64,000 bases of DNA from Paracoccaceae bacterium (GTDB lineage: Bacteria; Pseudomonadota; Alphaproteobacteria; Rhodobacterales; Rhodobacteraceae). Position 1 is the stretch's first letter; each line of letters starts with the position of its first letter. The stretch spans positions 62,001 to 126,000 of the forward strand of contig JAHDXW010000006.1 in the NCBI GenBank assembly GCA_023383015.1, read 5' to 3'. The notes under the pieces are model-generated. The model did not search any database. It worked only from the letters and a program-made list of their open reading frames with translations, and was not told where the DNA came from. Of the stretch, positions 35,359 to 44,819 are shown piece after piece. The translations under genes were made by a program, and so were the position numbers.

Positions 35359-37071
35359 ATGCCTGACGCCGAGGCGCACGAGGTCGAGGTTCTGCGCGAC
35401 GTTCCCATGCGGGCCCGCGACGGGGTCGTGCTGCGCGCCGATGTCTGGCGACCCCGGGCCGCGGGGCGCCGGCCGGTGCTGGTCTGCCGCACCCCCTACG
35501 ACAAGGCCGCGCCGCTGAACGCAGGCTATGCCGAGGCGCTGGCGCGGCGCGGTTACATCGCCGTCGCCCAGGACATCCGCGGCTCACACCGGTCCGAGGG
35601 CACGATGGTCTGGCACTACGCCGCCGGGGCCTTCGCCGCCGAGAGCCGCGACGGCGCCGACACCGTCCTCTGGGCCGCCGGCCTGCCGGGGTCGGACGGG
35701 CAGGTGGGAAGCTTCGGGGTGTCCTATTCCTCCTGGCTTGCCTGGTGTATGGCCGCCGCGCGGCCCGAGGGGCTGCGGGCGCTCGCCATCAGCGGCATCC
35801 CGGTGTCGATCCGGGACATGACCTTCGGCATCTTCGAGACCGGGCGGCGCCTGCAGTGGACCTACGCCCAGGCCGCCGGGCTGCGGGCCCGGTCGGGCGA
35901 CGGGCGCTTTCCGGCCACGCTGGCCGAGGCCAACCGCGACTGGACCGAGAACCTGCGCGGCAAGTGGCTGTGGCACCTGCCGCTGGCCGGCATTCCCGGC
36001 GAAGTCTTCGGCCCGCTCGACGGCCCGCTCAAGGCCTACATGAACGCCCCGGCGACCGAGTTCTGGCCCTTCGGGGCGGTCCATGACGGGCTTGACTTCC
36101 CGGTGCTGGTGCAGACCGGCTGGTGGGACCGGCTGAGCCTCACGGTGCGGCACTTCGAGGGGCTGATGGCGCGTGGCGACCCCGCATCGCGGCCACGCCA
36201 CCGGCTGGTGATCGGCCCGTGGCCGCACCACCCGTTCCACATGCATGGCCGCATCGGGCCGGTCGACTACGGCGAGGCCGCCCGCATCGCCTATCCCGAC
36301 ATGGTCGCCGACTGGTACGACACCCATCTGCGCGGCCGCGAGACCGAACTCGCCTGCGGCGCGCCGGTGCAGCTCTTCATCGTCAACGCCAACCTCTGGC
36401 GCGGCTTCTCCGCCTGGCCGCCGCCGGGGGTGAGGATCGTGCCCTTCTTCCTGCGCGGCGGCGGTCGCGCCAACACCCCCGCCGGCGACGGACGGCTGTC
36501 GCCGGCCCCGCCCGGCGACGAGCCCGCCGACGGCTACGTCTACGACCCCGCCGACCCGGTGATGAGCCTGATGGGCGCCGATTCGCAGATGCTCCCCGTG
36601 GACCAGCGGCCGAACGAGCGGCGCTCTGACATCCTCGTCTACACCTCTGCACCGCTCGAGCGCGACCTCCTGCTGGTCGGGCCGGTGGAGATGGAGCTCT
36701 GGGCCGCGTCCGACCGGACCGACACCGACTTTGCGGTGAAGCTGATCGAGCTGCGCCCGGACGGTCTGGCCATCAACATCTCCTCGGGCATCCTGCGGGC
36801 GCGCTGGCGCGAGGGCTACGAGCATGCACGGCCGCTGCGCCCGGGCGAGCCGGCGCTGATGCGCATCACGCTGCTGCCGGTGGGCATCCTGCTTGCCGCC
36901 GGCAGCCGGCTGCGGGTCGACGTCGCTAGCGCGGACTTCCCCGCCTTCGACCGCAATCACAACACCGGCGGGCACGACTGGGAGGAGACCGAGCTGCTGG
37001 CGGCCCGCCAAACCGTGTTCCACGACGCCGCGCGGCCCTCGCGCATCCTTCTGCCCGTGCTCGGGCAATGA
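35359..37071 (+). CDS. CocE/NonD family alpha/beta hydrolase (X-Pro dipeptidyl-peptidase type)
   Basis: A 570-residue serine hydrolase like cocaine esterase CocE and glutaryl-7-ACA acylases. The ATG at 35359 is 8 bases after the previous stop. Nucleophile Ser122 is in G-V-S-Y-S-S; R-T-P-Y-D-K near 45 and Q-D-I-R-G near 72 (oxyanion region) are family hallmarks. The acid/base are expected near the T-G-W-W-D-R and G-P-W-P-H-H segments (about 255 and 290). The C-terminal ~200 residues form the jelly-roll domain (D-P-A-D-P-V near 395, R-S-D-I-L-V-Y-T near 418). Hydrolyses an ester or amide bond; exact substrate unknown. Confidence 0.88.
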   Translation: MPDAEAHEVEVLRDVPMRARDGVVLRADVWRPRAAGRRPVLVCRTPYDKAAPLNAGYAEALARRGYIAVAQDIRGSHRSEGTMVWHYAAGAFAAESRDGADTVLWAAGLPGSDGQVGSFGVSYSSWLAWCMAAARPEGLRALAISGIPVSIRDMTFGIFETGRRLQWTYAQAAGLRARSGDGRFPATLAEANRDWTENLRGKWLWHLPLAGIPGEVFGPLDGPLKAYMNAPATEFWPFGAVHDGLDFPVLVQTGWWDRLSLTVRHFEGLMARGDPASRPRHRLVIGPWPHHPFHMHGRIGPVDYGEAARIAYPDMVADWYDTHLRGRETELACGAPVQLFIVNANLWRGFSAWPPPGVRIVPFFLRGGGRANTPAGDGRLSPAPPGDEPADGYVYDPADPVMSLMGADSQMLPVDQRPNERRSDILVYTSAPLERDLLLVGPVEMELWAASDRTDTDFAVKLIELRPDGLAINISSGILRARWREGYEHARPLRPGEPALMRITLLPVGILLAAGSRLRVDVASADFPAFDRNHNTGGHDWEETELLAARQTVFHDAARPSRILLPVLGQ

Positions 37072-38207
37072 ACGGGGCGGCGCCCGCGGTCACCCGGGTC
37101 AGGCTGACGGTGGCACAGCCCGTGCCCTCGACGCGCTGGTGCTTTCTCGAGGTCGAGACCGCGGACGGGCGCACCGGAACGGGCGAGGCGACGCTGCAGG
37201 CGGCCGAGGCCGCGGTGCTGGAGCGCGCCGCGCGGCTGCTGCCGGCGCTGGCCGGACGGCCGGCCGATCCCGCCGCCATCGCCGCCCGGCTTCCCGCCGA
37301 CCTGCCGGGGGCTGCGGTCCTGTCGGCCCTCAGCCAGGCTTTCTGGGACCTCGCCGGCCAGCGCGCCGGCCAGCCGCTGCGCGCCATGCTCGGCCCCGAG
37401 CGGCGGGCGGCGGTGGCGGTTTATGCCAACATCAACCGCCGCACCCGCGACCGCAGCCCCGAGGGGTTTGCCGCCTCGGCCCGCATCGCCTGTGCAGCCG
37501 GCTTCGATGCCATCAAGATCGCCCCCTTCGACGAGGTCAGCGCCGCGGCCCGCGCCGGGGGGCAGGAGGCGCAGGCGATGGGCTGCGGCATCGCCCGGAT
37601 CGCGGCGGTGCGGGCGGAAGTCGGGACCGATGTCGCGCTGATGGTTGATTGCCACTGGCGCTTCACCCGGGCCGGGGCCGAGGCGATGATCGCCGCCGTC
37701 GCGCCCTTCGGCCTGCACTGGGTGGAGTGCCCGCTGCCCGAACGGCCCGAGGCGGTCCCGGTCCTGCGGGCGCTGCGGGCGCAGGCCAACCGCCTCGGCA
37801 TGCGGCTTGCCGGCTGCGAGACCGAGGTCGGCCTGGCGGGGTTCGAGCCCTTCGCGGCGGGCGGGGCCTATGACGTCATGATGCCCGACATCAAGTATGT
37901 CGGCAGCATCGACGAGATGCTGGCGATCGGCCGGCGGCTGGAGCGGGCGGGGGTGGCGTTCTCGCCGCACAACCCCAGCGGTCCGGTGTCGCATGCGGCC
38001 AGCCTGCAGGTCTGCGCGGTGGTTCCGGCGATGGAACGTCTGGAGCTGCAGTTCGACGAGACGCCGCTTTTCGATGCGGTGACCGGCGGCGTGCTGCCGC
38101 GTCCGGCCGGAGGCCGTGCGGCCCTGCCGGCCGGCCCGGGGCTCGGCTGCGCGCTCGATCCCGCGGTGCTGGCCGCGACCATGGCGCTGGCGCGGTCATG
38201 GCCCTGA
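37068..38207 (+). CDS. Enolase superfamily (mandelate racemase/muconate lactonising) enzyme
   Basis: A 379-residue enolase-superfamily protein. Likely metal ligands are Asp194 (L-M-V-D-C-H), Glu220 (W-V-E-C-P-L-P-E) and Glu251 (G-C-E-T-E-V-G); Lys150 (A-I-K-I-A-P) is the second-strand base and His near H-N-P-S-G-P (about 310) the opposite base candidate, a pattern of sugar-acid dehydratases and racemases. Overlaps the CocE gene by 4 bases. Probably abstracts the alpha-proton of a carboxylate derived from the hydrolysed compound. Subfamily not recognised. Confidence 0.85.
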   Translation: MNGAAPAVTRVRLTVAQPVPSTRWCFLEVETADGRTGTGEATLQAAEAAVLERAARLLPALAGRPADPAAIAARLPADLPGAAVLSALSQAFWDLAGQRAGQPLRAMLGPERRAAVAVYANINRRTRDRSPEGFAASARIACAAGFDAIKIAPFDEVSAAARAGGQEAQAMGCGIARIAAVRAEVGTDVALMVDCHWRFTRAGAEAMIAAVAPFGLHWVECPLPERPEAVPVLRALRAQANRLGMRLAGCETEVGLAGFEPFAAGGAYDVMMPDIKYVGSIDEMLAIGRRLERAGVAFSPHNPSGPVSHAASLQVCAVVPAMERLELQFDETPLFDAVTGGVLPRPAGGRAALPAGPGLGCALDPAVLAATMALARSWP

Positions 38208-38229
38208 ACACCCCAACCCCGGAGGCGAC

Positions 38230-39183
38230 ATGTCCGCGTCCCCGCTGACCATCGTGATGACCGGCCCGACCGCACCGGGGCTGCTTGACGAGGTGCGCGC
38301 CGCCGCCCCCGGCGCCGAGGTGCGCCACCACGACTCGCAGGCGGAGTTCGAGGCCGACCTCGCCGTGGCCGATGTGGCCGCGACGGTGCGGCTGTCGCCT
38401 GCGGCCCTGGCCAGCGCCGGGCGGCTGCGCTGGGTGCAGAGCTGGGCTGCGGGGCCCGATGCGCTCCTGTTCCCCGAGATGCTGGCCAGCCCGGTGGTTC
38501 TGACCTGTGCCCGGGGCAATGGCGCGGTGCCGCTGGCCGAGCATGCGATGATGCTAATCCTGATGCTCGACCGCGACGTGCGCCGGGCGCTGGCGGCGCA
38601 GGCGGTGCGGCGCTGGGACAGGTTCCCGCACGGCGAGCTGGCCGGCCGCACCCTCGGCATCCTCGGCACCGGCCATGCGGGGCAGGCGCTGGCGGTGCGG
38701 GCGCGGGCGTTCGGCATGCGGGTGATCGGCCTGCGCCGGGGCGACGCGCCGGTGGCGGGGTTCGATGCGCTCTACCGGCCGGCGGCGCTGCACGCCTTCC
38801 TCGGCGCCTGCGACTTTCTCGTCGTCACCGCGCCGCTGACGCCCGAGACCGAGGGGATGCTGGACGCGGCCGCCTTCGCTGCCCTGAAGCCGGGGGCGGT
38901 CTATGTCTGCATCTCGCGCGGCGGCATCGCCAGCGACGAGGCCCTGCTTGCCGCCCTCGCCGACGGCCGGGTGGCTGCCGCCGGGCTTGACGCCCACAGC
39001 ATCGAGCCCCTGCCCCCCGACAGCCCCTTCTGGGGCCTGCCCAACGTCATCATCACGCCCCACCACGGCGCCGTCACTGCCGGCACCCGCCGGCGGGGGG
39101 TGGAGATCTTCCTCGACAACCTCGGCCGCTTCCTGCGCGGTGAGCCGCTGCGCAACCTCGTCGACAAGGCGGCCGGCTACTGA
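38230..39183 (+). CDS. D-isomer 2-hydroxyacid dehydrogenase
   Basis: A 317-residue NAD(P)-dependent dehydrogenase, start at 38230 after CCGGAGGCGAC. NAD site G-I-L-G-T-G-H-A-G near residue 142; catalytic Arg in C-I-S-R-G-G near 236, Glu in H-S-I-E-P-L-P near 263 and His in T-P-H-H-G near 282. Interconverts a 2-oxo acid and a D-2-hydroxy acid, which fits downstream of an alpha-carboxylate enzyme. Domain boundaries follow the GhrA/SerA pattern, without ACT domain. Confidence 0.92.
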   Translation: MSASPLTIVMTGPTAPGLLDEVRAAAPGAEVRHHDSQAEFEADLAVADVAATVRLSPAALASAGRLRWVQSWAAGPDALLFPEMLASPVVLTCARGNGAVPLAEHAMMLILMLDRDVRRALAAQAVRRWDRFPHGELAGRTLGILGTGHAGQALAVRARAFGMRVIGLRRGDAPVAGFDALYRPAALHAFLGACDFLVVTAPLTPETEGMLDAAAFAALKPGAVYVCISRGGIASDEALLAALADGRVAAAGLDAHSIEPLPPDSPFWGLPNVIITPHHGAVTAGTRRRGVEIFLDNLGRFLRGEPLRNLVDKAAGY

Positions 39184-39194
39184 GGGCTGCAGCC

Positions 39195-40082
39195 ATGAAG
39201 CTCGTCCTGCTCGGCACCGGAACGCCCGCACCCTCGCGCCGCCGCATGGGGGCTGGCCATCTTGTCGACCTCGGCCGGGCCGTGATCGTGTTCGACCATG
39301 GCCCCGGCGCCCACCAGCGGCTGATCGAGGCCGGCTACCGCGCCCAGGACGTGACCCATCTGTTCCTGACGCATCATCATTACGACCACATCCTCGACGT
39401 GCCGCGGCTGATCCTGACCCGCTGGGACCACGGGCCGCAGGACCAGCCGGAACTCGTCATCGCCGGGCCGCCGCCGCTGGTCCGCATGGCCGGGCTGATG
39501 CTCGGCCCCGACGGGCTGTTCGCCCCCGACATCGCCGCCCGCATCGGCAGCCCGGTGTCCGTGGCGGTGTTCCGCGCTCGCGGCGGCACCGGAGAGCGCC
39601 GCTGGCCCGTGCCCCGCCTGCGCGAGCTTGCTCCGGGCGACGTCGTCGCCGGCGACGGCTGGCAGGTGACGGCGGGCCCCGCCTACCACGCCCAGCCGCA
39701 TCTGGCCTGCCTCAGCTACCGGCTCGACTGCGATGGCCGCAGCATCGTCTACTCCGGCGACAACGGCGGGGTCACCGACGACTTCATCGCCTTCGCCGCC
39801 GGCTGCGACGTTCTCGTCCACATGACCCATTTCCTTGCCGGCACAGAGTACTCGGCCGACTACCGGCGGATGTGCGCCGCCCACAGCGACGTTGCCGAAA
39901 CGGCGCGGCGGGCGGGCGCGCGCATCCTCGTGCTGACCCATCTCCTGCCGCAGCTCGATACCCCCGGCGTCGGCGAGCGGATGCTGGCCGAGATGGCGCG
40001 GGTCTTCGATGGAACGATCATCCTCGGTGCCGACGGCATGACCGTCCCGCTGGCCCCCCCGGCAGCCGCCGTCGCCACCTGA
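39195..40082 (+). CDS. Metallo-beta-lactamase fold hydrolase (RNase Z-like)
   Basis: A 295-residue MBL-fold protein. The HxHxDH zinc motif is complete: His60, His62, Asp64, His65 (T-H-H-H-Y-D-H). Y-S-G-D-N near 190 contributes the bridging Asp and L-T-H-L-L-P near 250 the last His. N-terminal L-L-G-T-G-T-P-A-P is typical of the RNase Z/arylsulfatase-like branch. Context in a catabolic operon points to small-molecule (ester, lactone or sulfate ester) hydrolysis, not tRNA processing. Last gene of the operon; ends 20 bases from a convergent gene. Confidence 0.87.
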   Translation: MKLVLLGTGTPAPSRRRMGAGHLVDLGRAVIVFDHGPGAHQRLIEAGYRAQDVTHLFLTHHHYDHILDVPRLILTRWDHGPQDQPELVIAGPPPLVRMAGLMLGPDGLFAPDIAARIGSPVSVAVFRARGGTGERRWPVPRLRELAPGDVVAGDGWQVTAGPAYHAQPHLACLSYRLDCDGRSIVYSGDNGGVTDDFIAFAAGCDVLVHMTHFLAGTEYSADYRRMCAAHSDVAETARRAGARILVLTHLLPQLDTPGVGERMLAEMARVFDGTIILGADGMTVPLAPPAAAVAT

Positions 40083-40102
40083 CGGCGCCGCCCGCGCCGG
40101 CC

Positions 40103-41206
40103 TCAGCGGATCACGAAGGCGGGCGCGCCCAGCACCTCGGCGCGCAGGGTGACGCCCAGGCCCGGCGCGTCGGCGGCGGCCATCCGTCCGTCGATCCGCC
40201 GCGGCGCGCCGTCCGCGAAACTGACCGTGCCGTAGGAGTTGAAGTCGGTGGCCGAAAAGCGGAAGCGCTCGGGCGTGGAATGAGCGAGATGGGCGATCGC
40301 TGCCGTCACCACATCGCCGCCCCAGCTGTCCTCGATCGTCATCGGATAGCCGAGGGCCACGCAGAGGTCGCGGATGCGCCGCGCCTTGGTCAGCCCGCCG
40401 ACCTTGGAGATCTTGAGATTGATGGCGTTCATCGCCCCGTCCTGATGGGCACGCAGGAAGGCGGCAAGGCCGTCGATGTTCTCGTCAAGGATGAAGGGCT
40501 GCGATATGGCGCGGCGGACGCCGAGGCATTCCTCGTAGGTCCGGCAGGGTTGCTCGATCCAGACGTCGACCTCCCGCACCGCCGCTGCCACCCGCAGCGC
40601 GTCGCCCGAGGTCCAGCCGGTGTTGGCGTCCGCCACCAGCACCTCGCCGGGCGCGAGCACGCCCGCCACCGCGCGGATGCGGGCGATGTCGGTGGCCGGA
40701 TCGCCGCCGACCTTCAGCTGGAACTTCGCATAACCGTGCGCCCGGTAGCCCGCCACGTTCTCGGCCATGGCTGCGGGCTCGGACTGCGAGATCGCGCGGT
40801 AGAGCGCGACCGAGGCGCCGAAGCGGCCGCCCATCAGGGTTGCCACTGGCAGCCCTGCGGCCTTGCCGGCGAGATCCCAGCAGGCCATGTCGAGCGCCGA
40901 CTTGACGTAGGGGTGGCCGAGAAGCGCGCGGTCCATCACCGCTTCGACGACGCCGGTCGCGCGCGGATCAAGCCCGATCAGATGCGGGCCGAGCTCGCGG
41001 ATGCCGGCGCGGGCCCCGGGCCCGTAGGCGGGCAGGTAGAAGGGGCCGAGCGGGCAGACCTCGCCCGCCCCGGTCAGCCCGGTGTCGGCGACGATCTCGA
41101 CCACCGTCGCGTCGAAGACCTCGACGAACTTGCCCTCCGACCAGGAATAGCGGCCCTCCCTCAGGGGCAGGTCGCACTGCCAGACGCGGATCGCCTCGAT
41201 CTTCAT
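40103..41206 (-). CDS. cis-3-hydroxy-L-proline dehydratase-like enolase-superfamily enzyme
   Basis: A 367-residue protein. R-Y-S-W-S near residue 19, C-P-L-G-x-F-Y-L-P-A-Y near 51 and G-H-P-Y-V-K-S-A near 97 match what I recall of cis-3-hydroxy-L-proline dehydratases, which convert the amino acid to delta1-pyrroline-2-carboxylate. Lys161/Lys165 (K-F-Q-L-K), metal ligands Asp193, Glu218 and Glu242, and Lys265/Lys268 complete a typical two-base site. Start overlaps the upstream stop (ATGA) and follows ACGGAGGAC. Final gene of an operon with an amino acid importer, which supports a hydroxyproline or related cyclic amino acid as substrate. Other possible activities are proline betaine or 4-hydroxyproline betaine racemisation. 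Confidence 0.75.
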   Translation of the reverse strand: MKIEAIRVWQCDLPLREGRYSWSEGKFVEVFDATVVEIVADTGLTGAGEVCPLGPFYLPAYGPGARAGIRELGPHLIGLDPRATGVVEAVMDRALLGHPYVKSALDMACWDLAGKAAGLPVATLMGGRFGASVALYRAISQSEPAAMAENVAGYRAHGYAKFQLKVGGDPATDIARIRAVAGVLAPGEVLVADANTGWTSGDALRVAAAVREVDVWIEQPCRTYEECLGVRRAISQPFILDENIDGLAAFLRAHQDGAMNAINLKISKVGGLTKARRIRDLCVALGYPMTIEDSWGGDVVTAAIAHLAHSTPERFRFSATDFNSYGTVSFADGAPRRIDGRMAAADAPGLGVTLRAEVLGAPAFVIR

Positions 41207-42678
41207 GCCACGTCCTCCGTCACCACCGCCTCGGCCTCGATCTCGACCTGATAGGGGCCGACCAGCCCGCCCGCGGCAATCAGCGTGTTGGCGGGCATGG
41301 CGCCGGCGAAGGCGCGGGCGTGGGCGCGCGAGGCCTCCTCCCACCGCTCGGGGTCGGTCAGGTAGATGCGGGTGCGCACCACGTCGTCGAGCGTGCCGCC
41401 CGCGGCCTCGACAGAGGCGGCGACCTTGTCGAGGATGTAGACCGTCTGCCCCTCGACATCGCCTTCGCAGACCGGATTGCCCGCGCCGTCCGTCGCCGTG
41501 GTGCCCGAGACGAGCACCCGCCCGCCCACGCGCACGGCCCGCGAGAAGCCCGCCGTCGCCTCCCACACCGATCCGGTGGAGACGCGGGTGCGGCCGGGCC
41601 GGGCCGGCACGGGCAGGGCGGGGTAGTATTTCGGCACCGCGTCGAGATGGTGCGACAGGTCGCCCGAGGCGGTCAGGAACGGGTGCCGGCGGTATTCGTC
41701 GCCGCAGTCGCCGGGAATCGGCGCCAGCGCCTCCGTCGCCGCAGCGATGGCGGCGCGGTCGTCTGCGTCCAGCACCAGGCTCATCATCCGCAGGTTGTCG
41801 TCGCGGTGCTCGTTCTCGCCCAGCCGGGTGCCGACGATCACGCCCGCGACCCCGGGCGTGTCCAGCACCCAGCGGGTGGCGACATTGGGAATCGAGACGC
41901 CATGCTTCCGCGCCACCCCGCCCAGCGTGCGCAGCAGCGCCTGGAACGGCGCCCAGCCCCCGGCGGCGTCGATGAAGCGCTTGTACTTCATCTTGCTCCA
42001 GTCGCCGATCGCGTCCGGCTCGGGCTTGCCCAGCCAGCGTTCCGACAGGAAGCCGCCCAGCAGCGTGCCGAAGGCGAGGATGCCCACGCCCTCCGCGGTC
42101 GCGACCTCGGCCATGCGGCCGGCGGCACGGCGGTCGACCAGCGAGAAGCACACCTGGTTGGTCGCCACCGGCACCCCGTGGCGGCACAGCAGCCGCAGAT
42201 GCGCGGTGTCGAAGTTCGTCAGCCCGATCCAGCCGATCAGCCCCTCCTCGCGCAGGCGGGCGAGTTCCTCCATCGCCGGCAGCCATTCGAGGTGCTCGTA
42301 GCGCCACCAGTGGAACTGCATGACGTCGACGCGCGGCAGCCCCAGCCTCTCGAGCGACCGCTCGACGCCCGCGCGCACCACCTCGCGCGTCATCGGGCCG
42401 GGCGGCGGGCACCATTTCGTCATGATCAGCGGCGCCGGCGCGCCCGCCGCGGCCAGAAGCCGCGCGGCGCGGCCGGCCACGATCTCGGCCGAGCCGTAGT
42501 GGTCGGCCATGTCCCAGCTGTCGAAGCCCGCGGCCGCGTAGCCGGCCAGTGCCGCGGCCATGGCGTCAAGGTCCACCGCGCGGCCGTCGCGCTCCTGGTC
42601 GGCCATCTGCCACAGGCCGGTGACGATCTTGCGTGGCGCCAGGGCAGAGGGCAGTTCGGTGCGGGGGACGTCGGTCAT
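41203..42678 (-). CDS. Aldo/keto reductase fused to a C-terminal RidA domain
   Basis: A 491-residue two-domain protein. Residues ~15-340 are an aldo/keto reductase with tetrad Asp56, Tyr61, Lys88 and His123 (Q-F-H-W). Residues ~360-485 are a RidA/YjgF domain: V-S-G-T-T-A near 400, V-V-R-T-R-I-Y-L-T near 446 with the conserved Arg, and V-E-I-E-A-E-A-V near 480 with the conserved Glu. No stop or frameshift separates them. RidA domains hydrolyse imine/enamine intermediates, and cyclic imine is the expected product of the dehydratase encoded next. The reductase might reduce the resulting carbonyl. The combined role is inference. Confidence 0.88.
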   Translation of the reverse strand: MTDVPRTELPSALAPRKIVTGLWQMADQERDGRAVDLDAMAAALAGYAAAGFDSWDMADHYGSAEIVAGRAARLLAAAGAPAPLIMTKWCPPPGPMTREVVRAGVERSLERLGLPRVDVMQFHWWRYEHLEWLPAMEELARLREEGLIGWIGLTNFDTAHLRLLCRHGVPVATNQVCFSLVDRRAAGRMAEVATAEGVGILAFGTLLGGFLSERWLGKPEPDAIGDWSKMKYKRFIDAAGGWAPFQALLRTLGGVARKHGVSIPNVATRWVLDTPGVAGVIVGTRLGENEHRDDNLRMMSLVLDADDRAAIAAATEALAPIPGDCGDEYRRHPFLTASGDLSHHLDAVPKYYPALPVPARPGRTRVSTGSVWEATAGFSRAVRVGGRVLVSGTTATDGAGNPVCEGDVEGQTVYILDKVAASVEAAGGTLDDVVRTRIYLTDPERWEEASRAHARAFAGAMPANTLIAAGGLVGPYQVEIEAEAVVTEDVA

Positions 42679-42694
42679 GGCTTGCCTCGGCGTG

Positions 42695-43432
42695 TCAGTG
42701 GCGCAGGATCTTGCCGAAGAACTCCCGCGCCCGCTCGGTTCTCGGTGCGTCGAGTATCTCGGCCGGCGGGCCGGACTCGATCACCTGCCCCTTGTCCATC
42801 ATCACCACCCGGTCGGCAACCTCGCGGACGAATGCCATCTCGTGGCTGACGAGGATCATCGTCATGCCCTCCCGCGCGAGGTCGCGGATGACGTCGAGCA
42901 CCTCGTTGACGAGCTCGGGGTCGAGCGCCGAGGTGACCTCGTCGAGCAGCAGGATCTCGGGACGCAGCGCCAGTGCCCGGGCGATCGCCACCCGCTGCTG
43001 CTGGCCGCCGGACAGCTCGTCGGGAAAGGCGTGCAGCTTCTGGCCAAGCCCCACCCGTTCCAGCAGCGCCACCGCCAGCGTCTCGACCTCGCGCCGGTCG
43101 CGGCGCTTGATGCGGATGGGGGCCAGCGTGACGTTGCGCATCACGTCCATGTTCTGGAACAGGTTGTACTGCTGGAAGACGATCGCCATGCGGTTGCGGA
43201 TTGCCCGCACCTGGCCGGCGCTTCGGTAGTCCACCGCCTGGCCGCCGACGCGGACGCTGCCGGACACCGGCTGCAGCAGCCCCACCAGCACCCGCAGCAC
43301 CGTCGACTTGCCCGACCCCGAGGGGCCGACGAGCGCCACCACTTCGCCGCGGTCGACGTCGAGGCTCACGCCCGAGAGCACCTCATGGCTGCCGTAGCGT
43401 GCGACGACGTCTCTGACTTCGAGGTGCGGCAA
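42695..43432 (-). CDS. Polar amino acid ABC transporter ATPase (GlnQ/HisP type)
   Basis: A 245-residue ATPase of the glutamine/histidine importer family: Walker A G-P-S-G-S-G-K-S-T near residue 36, Q-loop F-Q-Q-Y-N-L-F near 86 (characteristic Q-Q-x-N-L-F of amino acid importers), signature L-S-G-G-Q-Q-Q near 143, Walker B L-L-L-D-E-V near 163 and H-loop V-S-H-E near 197. It overlaps the permease gene by 50 bases, an unusually long overlap, so translation may be coupled. Confidence 0.93.
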   Translation of the reverse strand: MPHLEVRDVVARYGSHEVLSGVSLDVDRGEVVALVGPSGSGKSTVLRVLVGLLQPVSGSVRVGGQAVDYRSAGQVRAIRNRMAIVFQQYNLFQNMDVMRNVTLAPIRIKRRDRREVETLAVALLERVGLGQKLHAFPDELSGGQQQRVAIARALALRPEILLLDEVTSALDPELVNEVLDVIRDLAREGMTMILVSHEMAFVREVADRVVMMDKGQVIESGPPAEILDAPRTERAREFFGKILRH

Positions 43433-44096
43433 GGCGCTTCTCCAGGTATTGGCCCCAGAGGTTCAGGGGCCAGGACATCAGGAAATACACGAAGGCGATG
43501 GTGCCGAACACCAGCACCGCCGAGTAGCCCTGGTTGTTCAACTCCTTGCCCCGGAACGTCAGTTCGAACATGCCGATCTGGCTGACCAGCGCGGTGTCCT
43601 TGATGAACGACACCCCGAAGGCGACCGCGGGCGGCACGATCACCGGCATCGCCTGCGGCAGCACCACCCAGAGCGTGGTCTGCGGCCGGCCGAGGTTCAT
43701 CGTCGCCGCCGCCTCGACCTGCTGGCGCGGCACGCTCTCGATGCCGCCGCGGATGATCTCGGAGATGTAGGCGGTGGCGTAGATGCAGATCGACACGACC
43801 GCGATCACGAACAGCGAGGCATCCCGCAGCACCAGCGGAATCGTGAACAGCACCAGGTAGATGATGACGAGGAAGGGGATCCGGCGGAAGATCTCGACAT
43901 AGGCGATGCAGGCCAGCCGCACCGGCAGCGCCCAGCGCCCCGGGGTCTGGCGCAGGTAGACGATGACGAAGGCAAGCAGGAAGCCGATCAGGCAGCCCGC
44001 GGCGGTCATCGCCAGCGTCATGCCCGCCGCCTCGGCCAGGAGCACGAGGTTGCGCTGCGAGAGGAACCGCGGCAGCTGCTCGAGGATGCGCTCCAT
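43383..44096 (-). CDS. Polar amino acid ABC transporter permease
   Basis: A 237-residue permease of the HisM/GlnP type with five or so membrane segments; the EAA loop motif is A-A-A-T-M-N-L-G-R-P-Q near residue 130, and Y-I-S-E-I-I-R-G-G-I near 110 is typical. The arginine-rich C-terminus (R-S-Q-R-R-R-R) is encoded in the region overlapping the ATPase gene. One of two permeases in this importer. Confidence 0.92.
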   Translation of the reverse strand: MERILEQLPRFLSQRNLVLLAEAAGMTLAMTAAGCLIGFLLAFVIVYLRQTPGRWALPVRLACIAYVEIFRRIPFLVIIYLVLFTIPLVLRDASLFVIAVVSICIYATAYISEIIRGGIESVPRQQVEAAATMNLGRPQTTLWVVLPQAMPVIVPPAVAFGVSFIKDTALVSQIGMFELTFRGKELNNQGYSAVLVFGTIAFVYFLMSWPLNLWGQYLEKRLAAPRSQRRRRTLRQP

Positions 44097-44773
44097 CAGA
44101 ACACCCGCGCCTTCACCCGGAAGGCCCAGCGCCCGAACAGCGCCAGCCCGACCGAGGCGATCAGCGTCAGCACGATGTAGAGCCCCGCGACGACGGTGAA
44201 GTACTCCAGCCAGCGGTAGTTGACGGTGGCCAGGGTGATCGCCGTGCCCGTCAGCTCGTCGACGCCGATCACCGCCCCGATCGAGGTGCCCATGACGAGG
44301 ATGACGATGAAGAAGTTGGCCAGCGCGGGGTAGATGGTGCGGGCGATGTGGGGGGCGATGATGTAGCTGATCTGCTGCAGCCTGGTCATGCCCAGCACCT
44401 CGCCCGCCTCCATCTCGGCCCGCCGCACCGAAAGGAATCCCGCGCGCATGATCATCGTCAGGTAGGCGCCGGCGTTCAGCGTCAGCCCGAGTAGCAGGCA
44501 GAACTCGCCCGACCAGCGGATGCGGAATTCGGCAAGGCCGAAATACAGGAAGTAGATCTGGATCAGCGCCGGCGTGTTGGTCAGGAAGACGACATAGGTG
44601 TCGACCAGCGCCCGCACCGGCCGCGGTCCGAAGGTCTTCAGCGCCGCACCGGCAAGCCCGATCAGCGCGCCACCCCAGAAGGCCAGGAGGCCGAGCTGGA
44701 AGGTCACCAGCGCACCATCCATCAGCGCGCCGAGATCGCGCCAGACCACGCCGAACTGGAAGGTGTAGTTCAT
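44096..44773 (-). CDS. Polar amino acid ABC transporter permease
   Basis: A 225-residue permease; start at 44773 (M-N-Y-T-F-Q-F) is preferred over 44815. Typical elements are F-L-T-N-T-P-A-L-I-Q near residue 64 and A-G-E-V-L-G-M-T-R-L near 128 (EAA loop). It shares one base with the next permease start (TGATG). Forms a heterodimer with the 237-residue permease. Confidence 0.92.
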   Translation of the reverse strand: MNYTFQFGVVWRDLGALMDGALVTFQLGLLAFWGGALIGLAGAALKTFGPRPVRALVDTYVVFLTNTPALIQIYFLYFGLAEFRIRWSGEFCLLLGLTLNAGAYLTMIMRAGFLSVRRAEMEAGEVLGMTRLQQISYIIAPHIARTIYPALANFFIVILVMGTSIGAVIGVDELTGTAITLATVNYRWLEYFTVVAGLYIVLTLIASVGLALFGRWAFRVKARVF

Positions 44774-44785
44774 CGGCCGCTGGTG

Positions 44786-44813
44786 GCGGGGGGCGCCCGG
44801 CGGCGCCCCCCGC
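44786..44813 (-). other. Inter-cistronic hairpin after binding-protein gene
   Basis: GCGGGGGGCGCC (44786-44797), loop CGGC, GGCGCCCCCCGC (44802-44813): perfect 12-base stem, 6 bases after the binding-protein stop and 12 bases before the permease start. Strongest of the four such stems. Confidence 0.65.
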
Positions 44814-44819
44814 ACGGGG

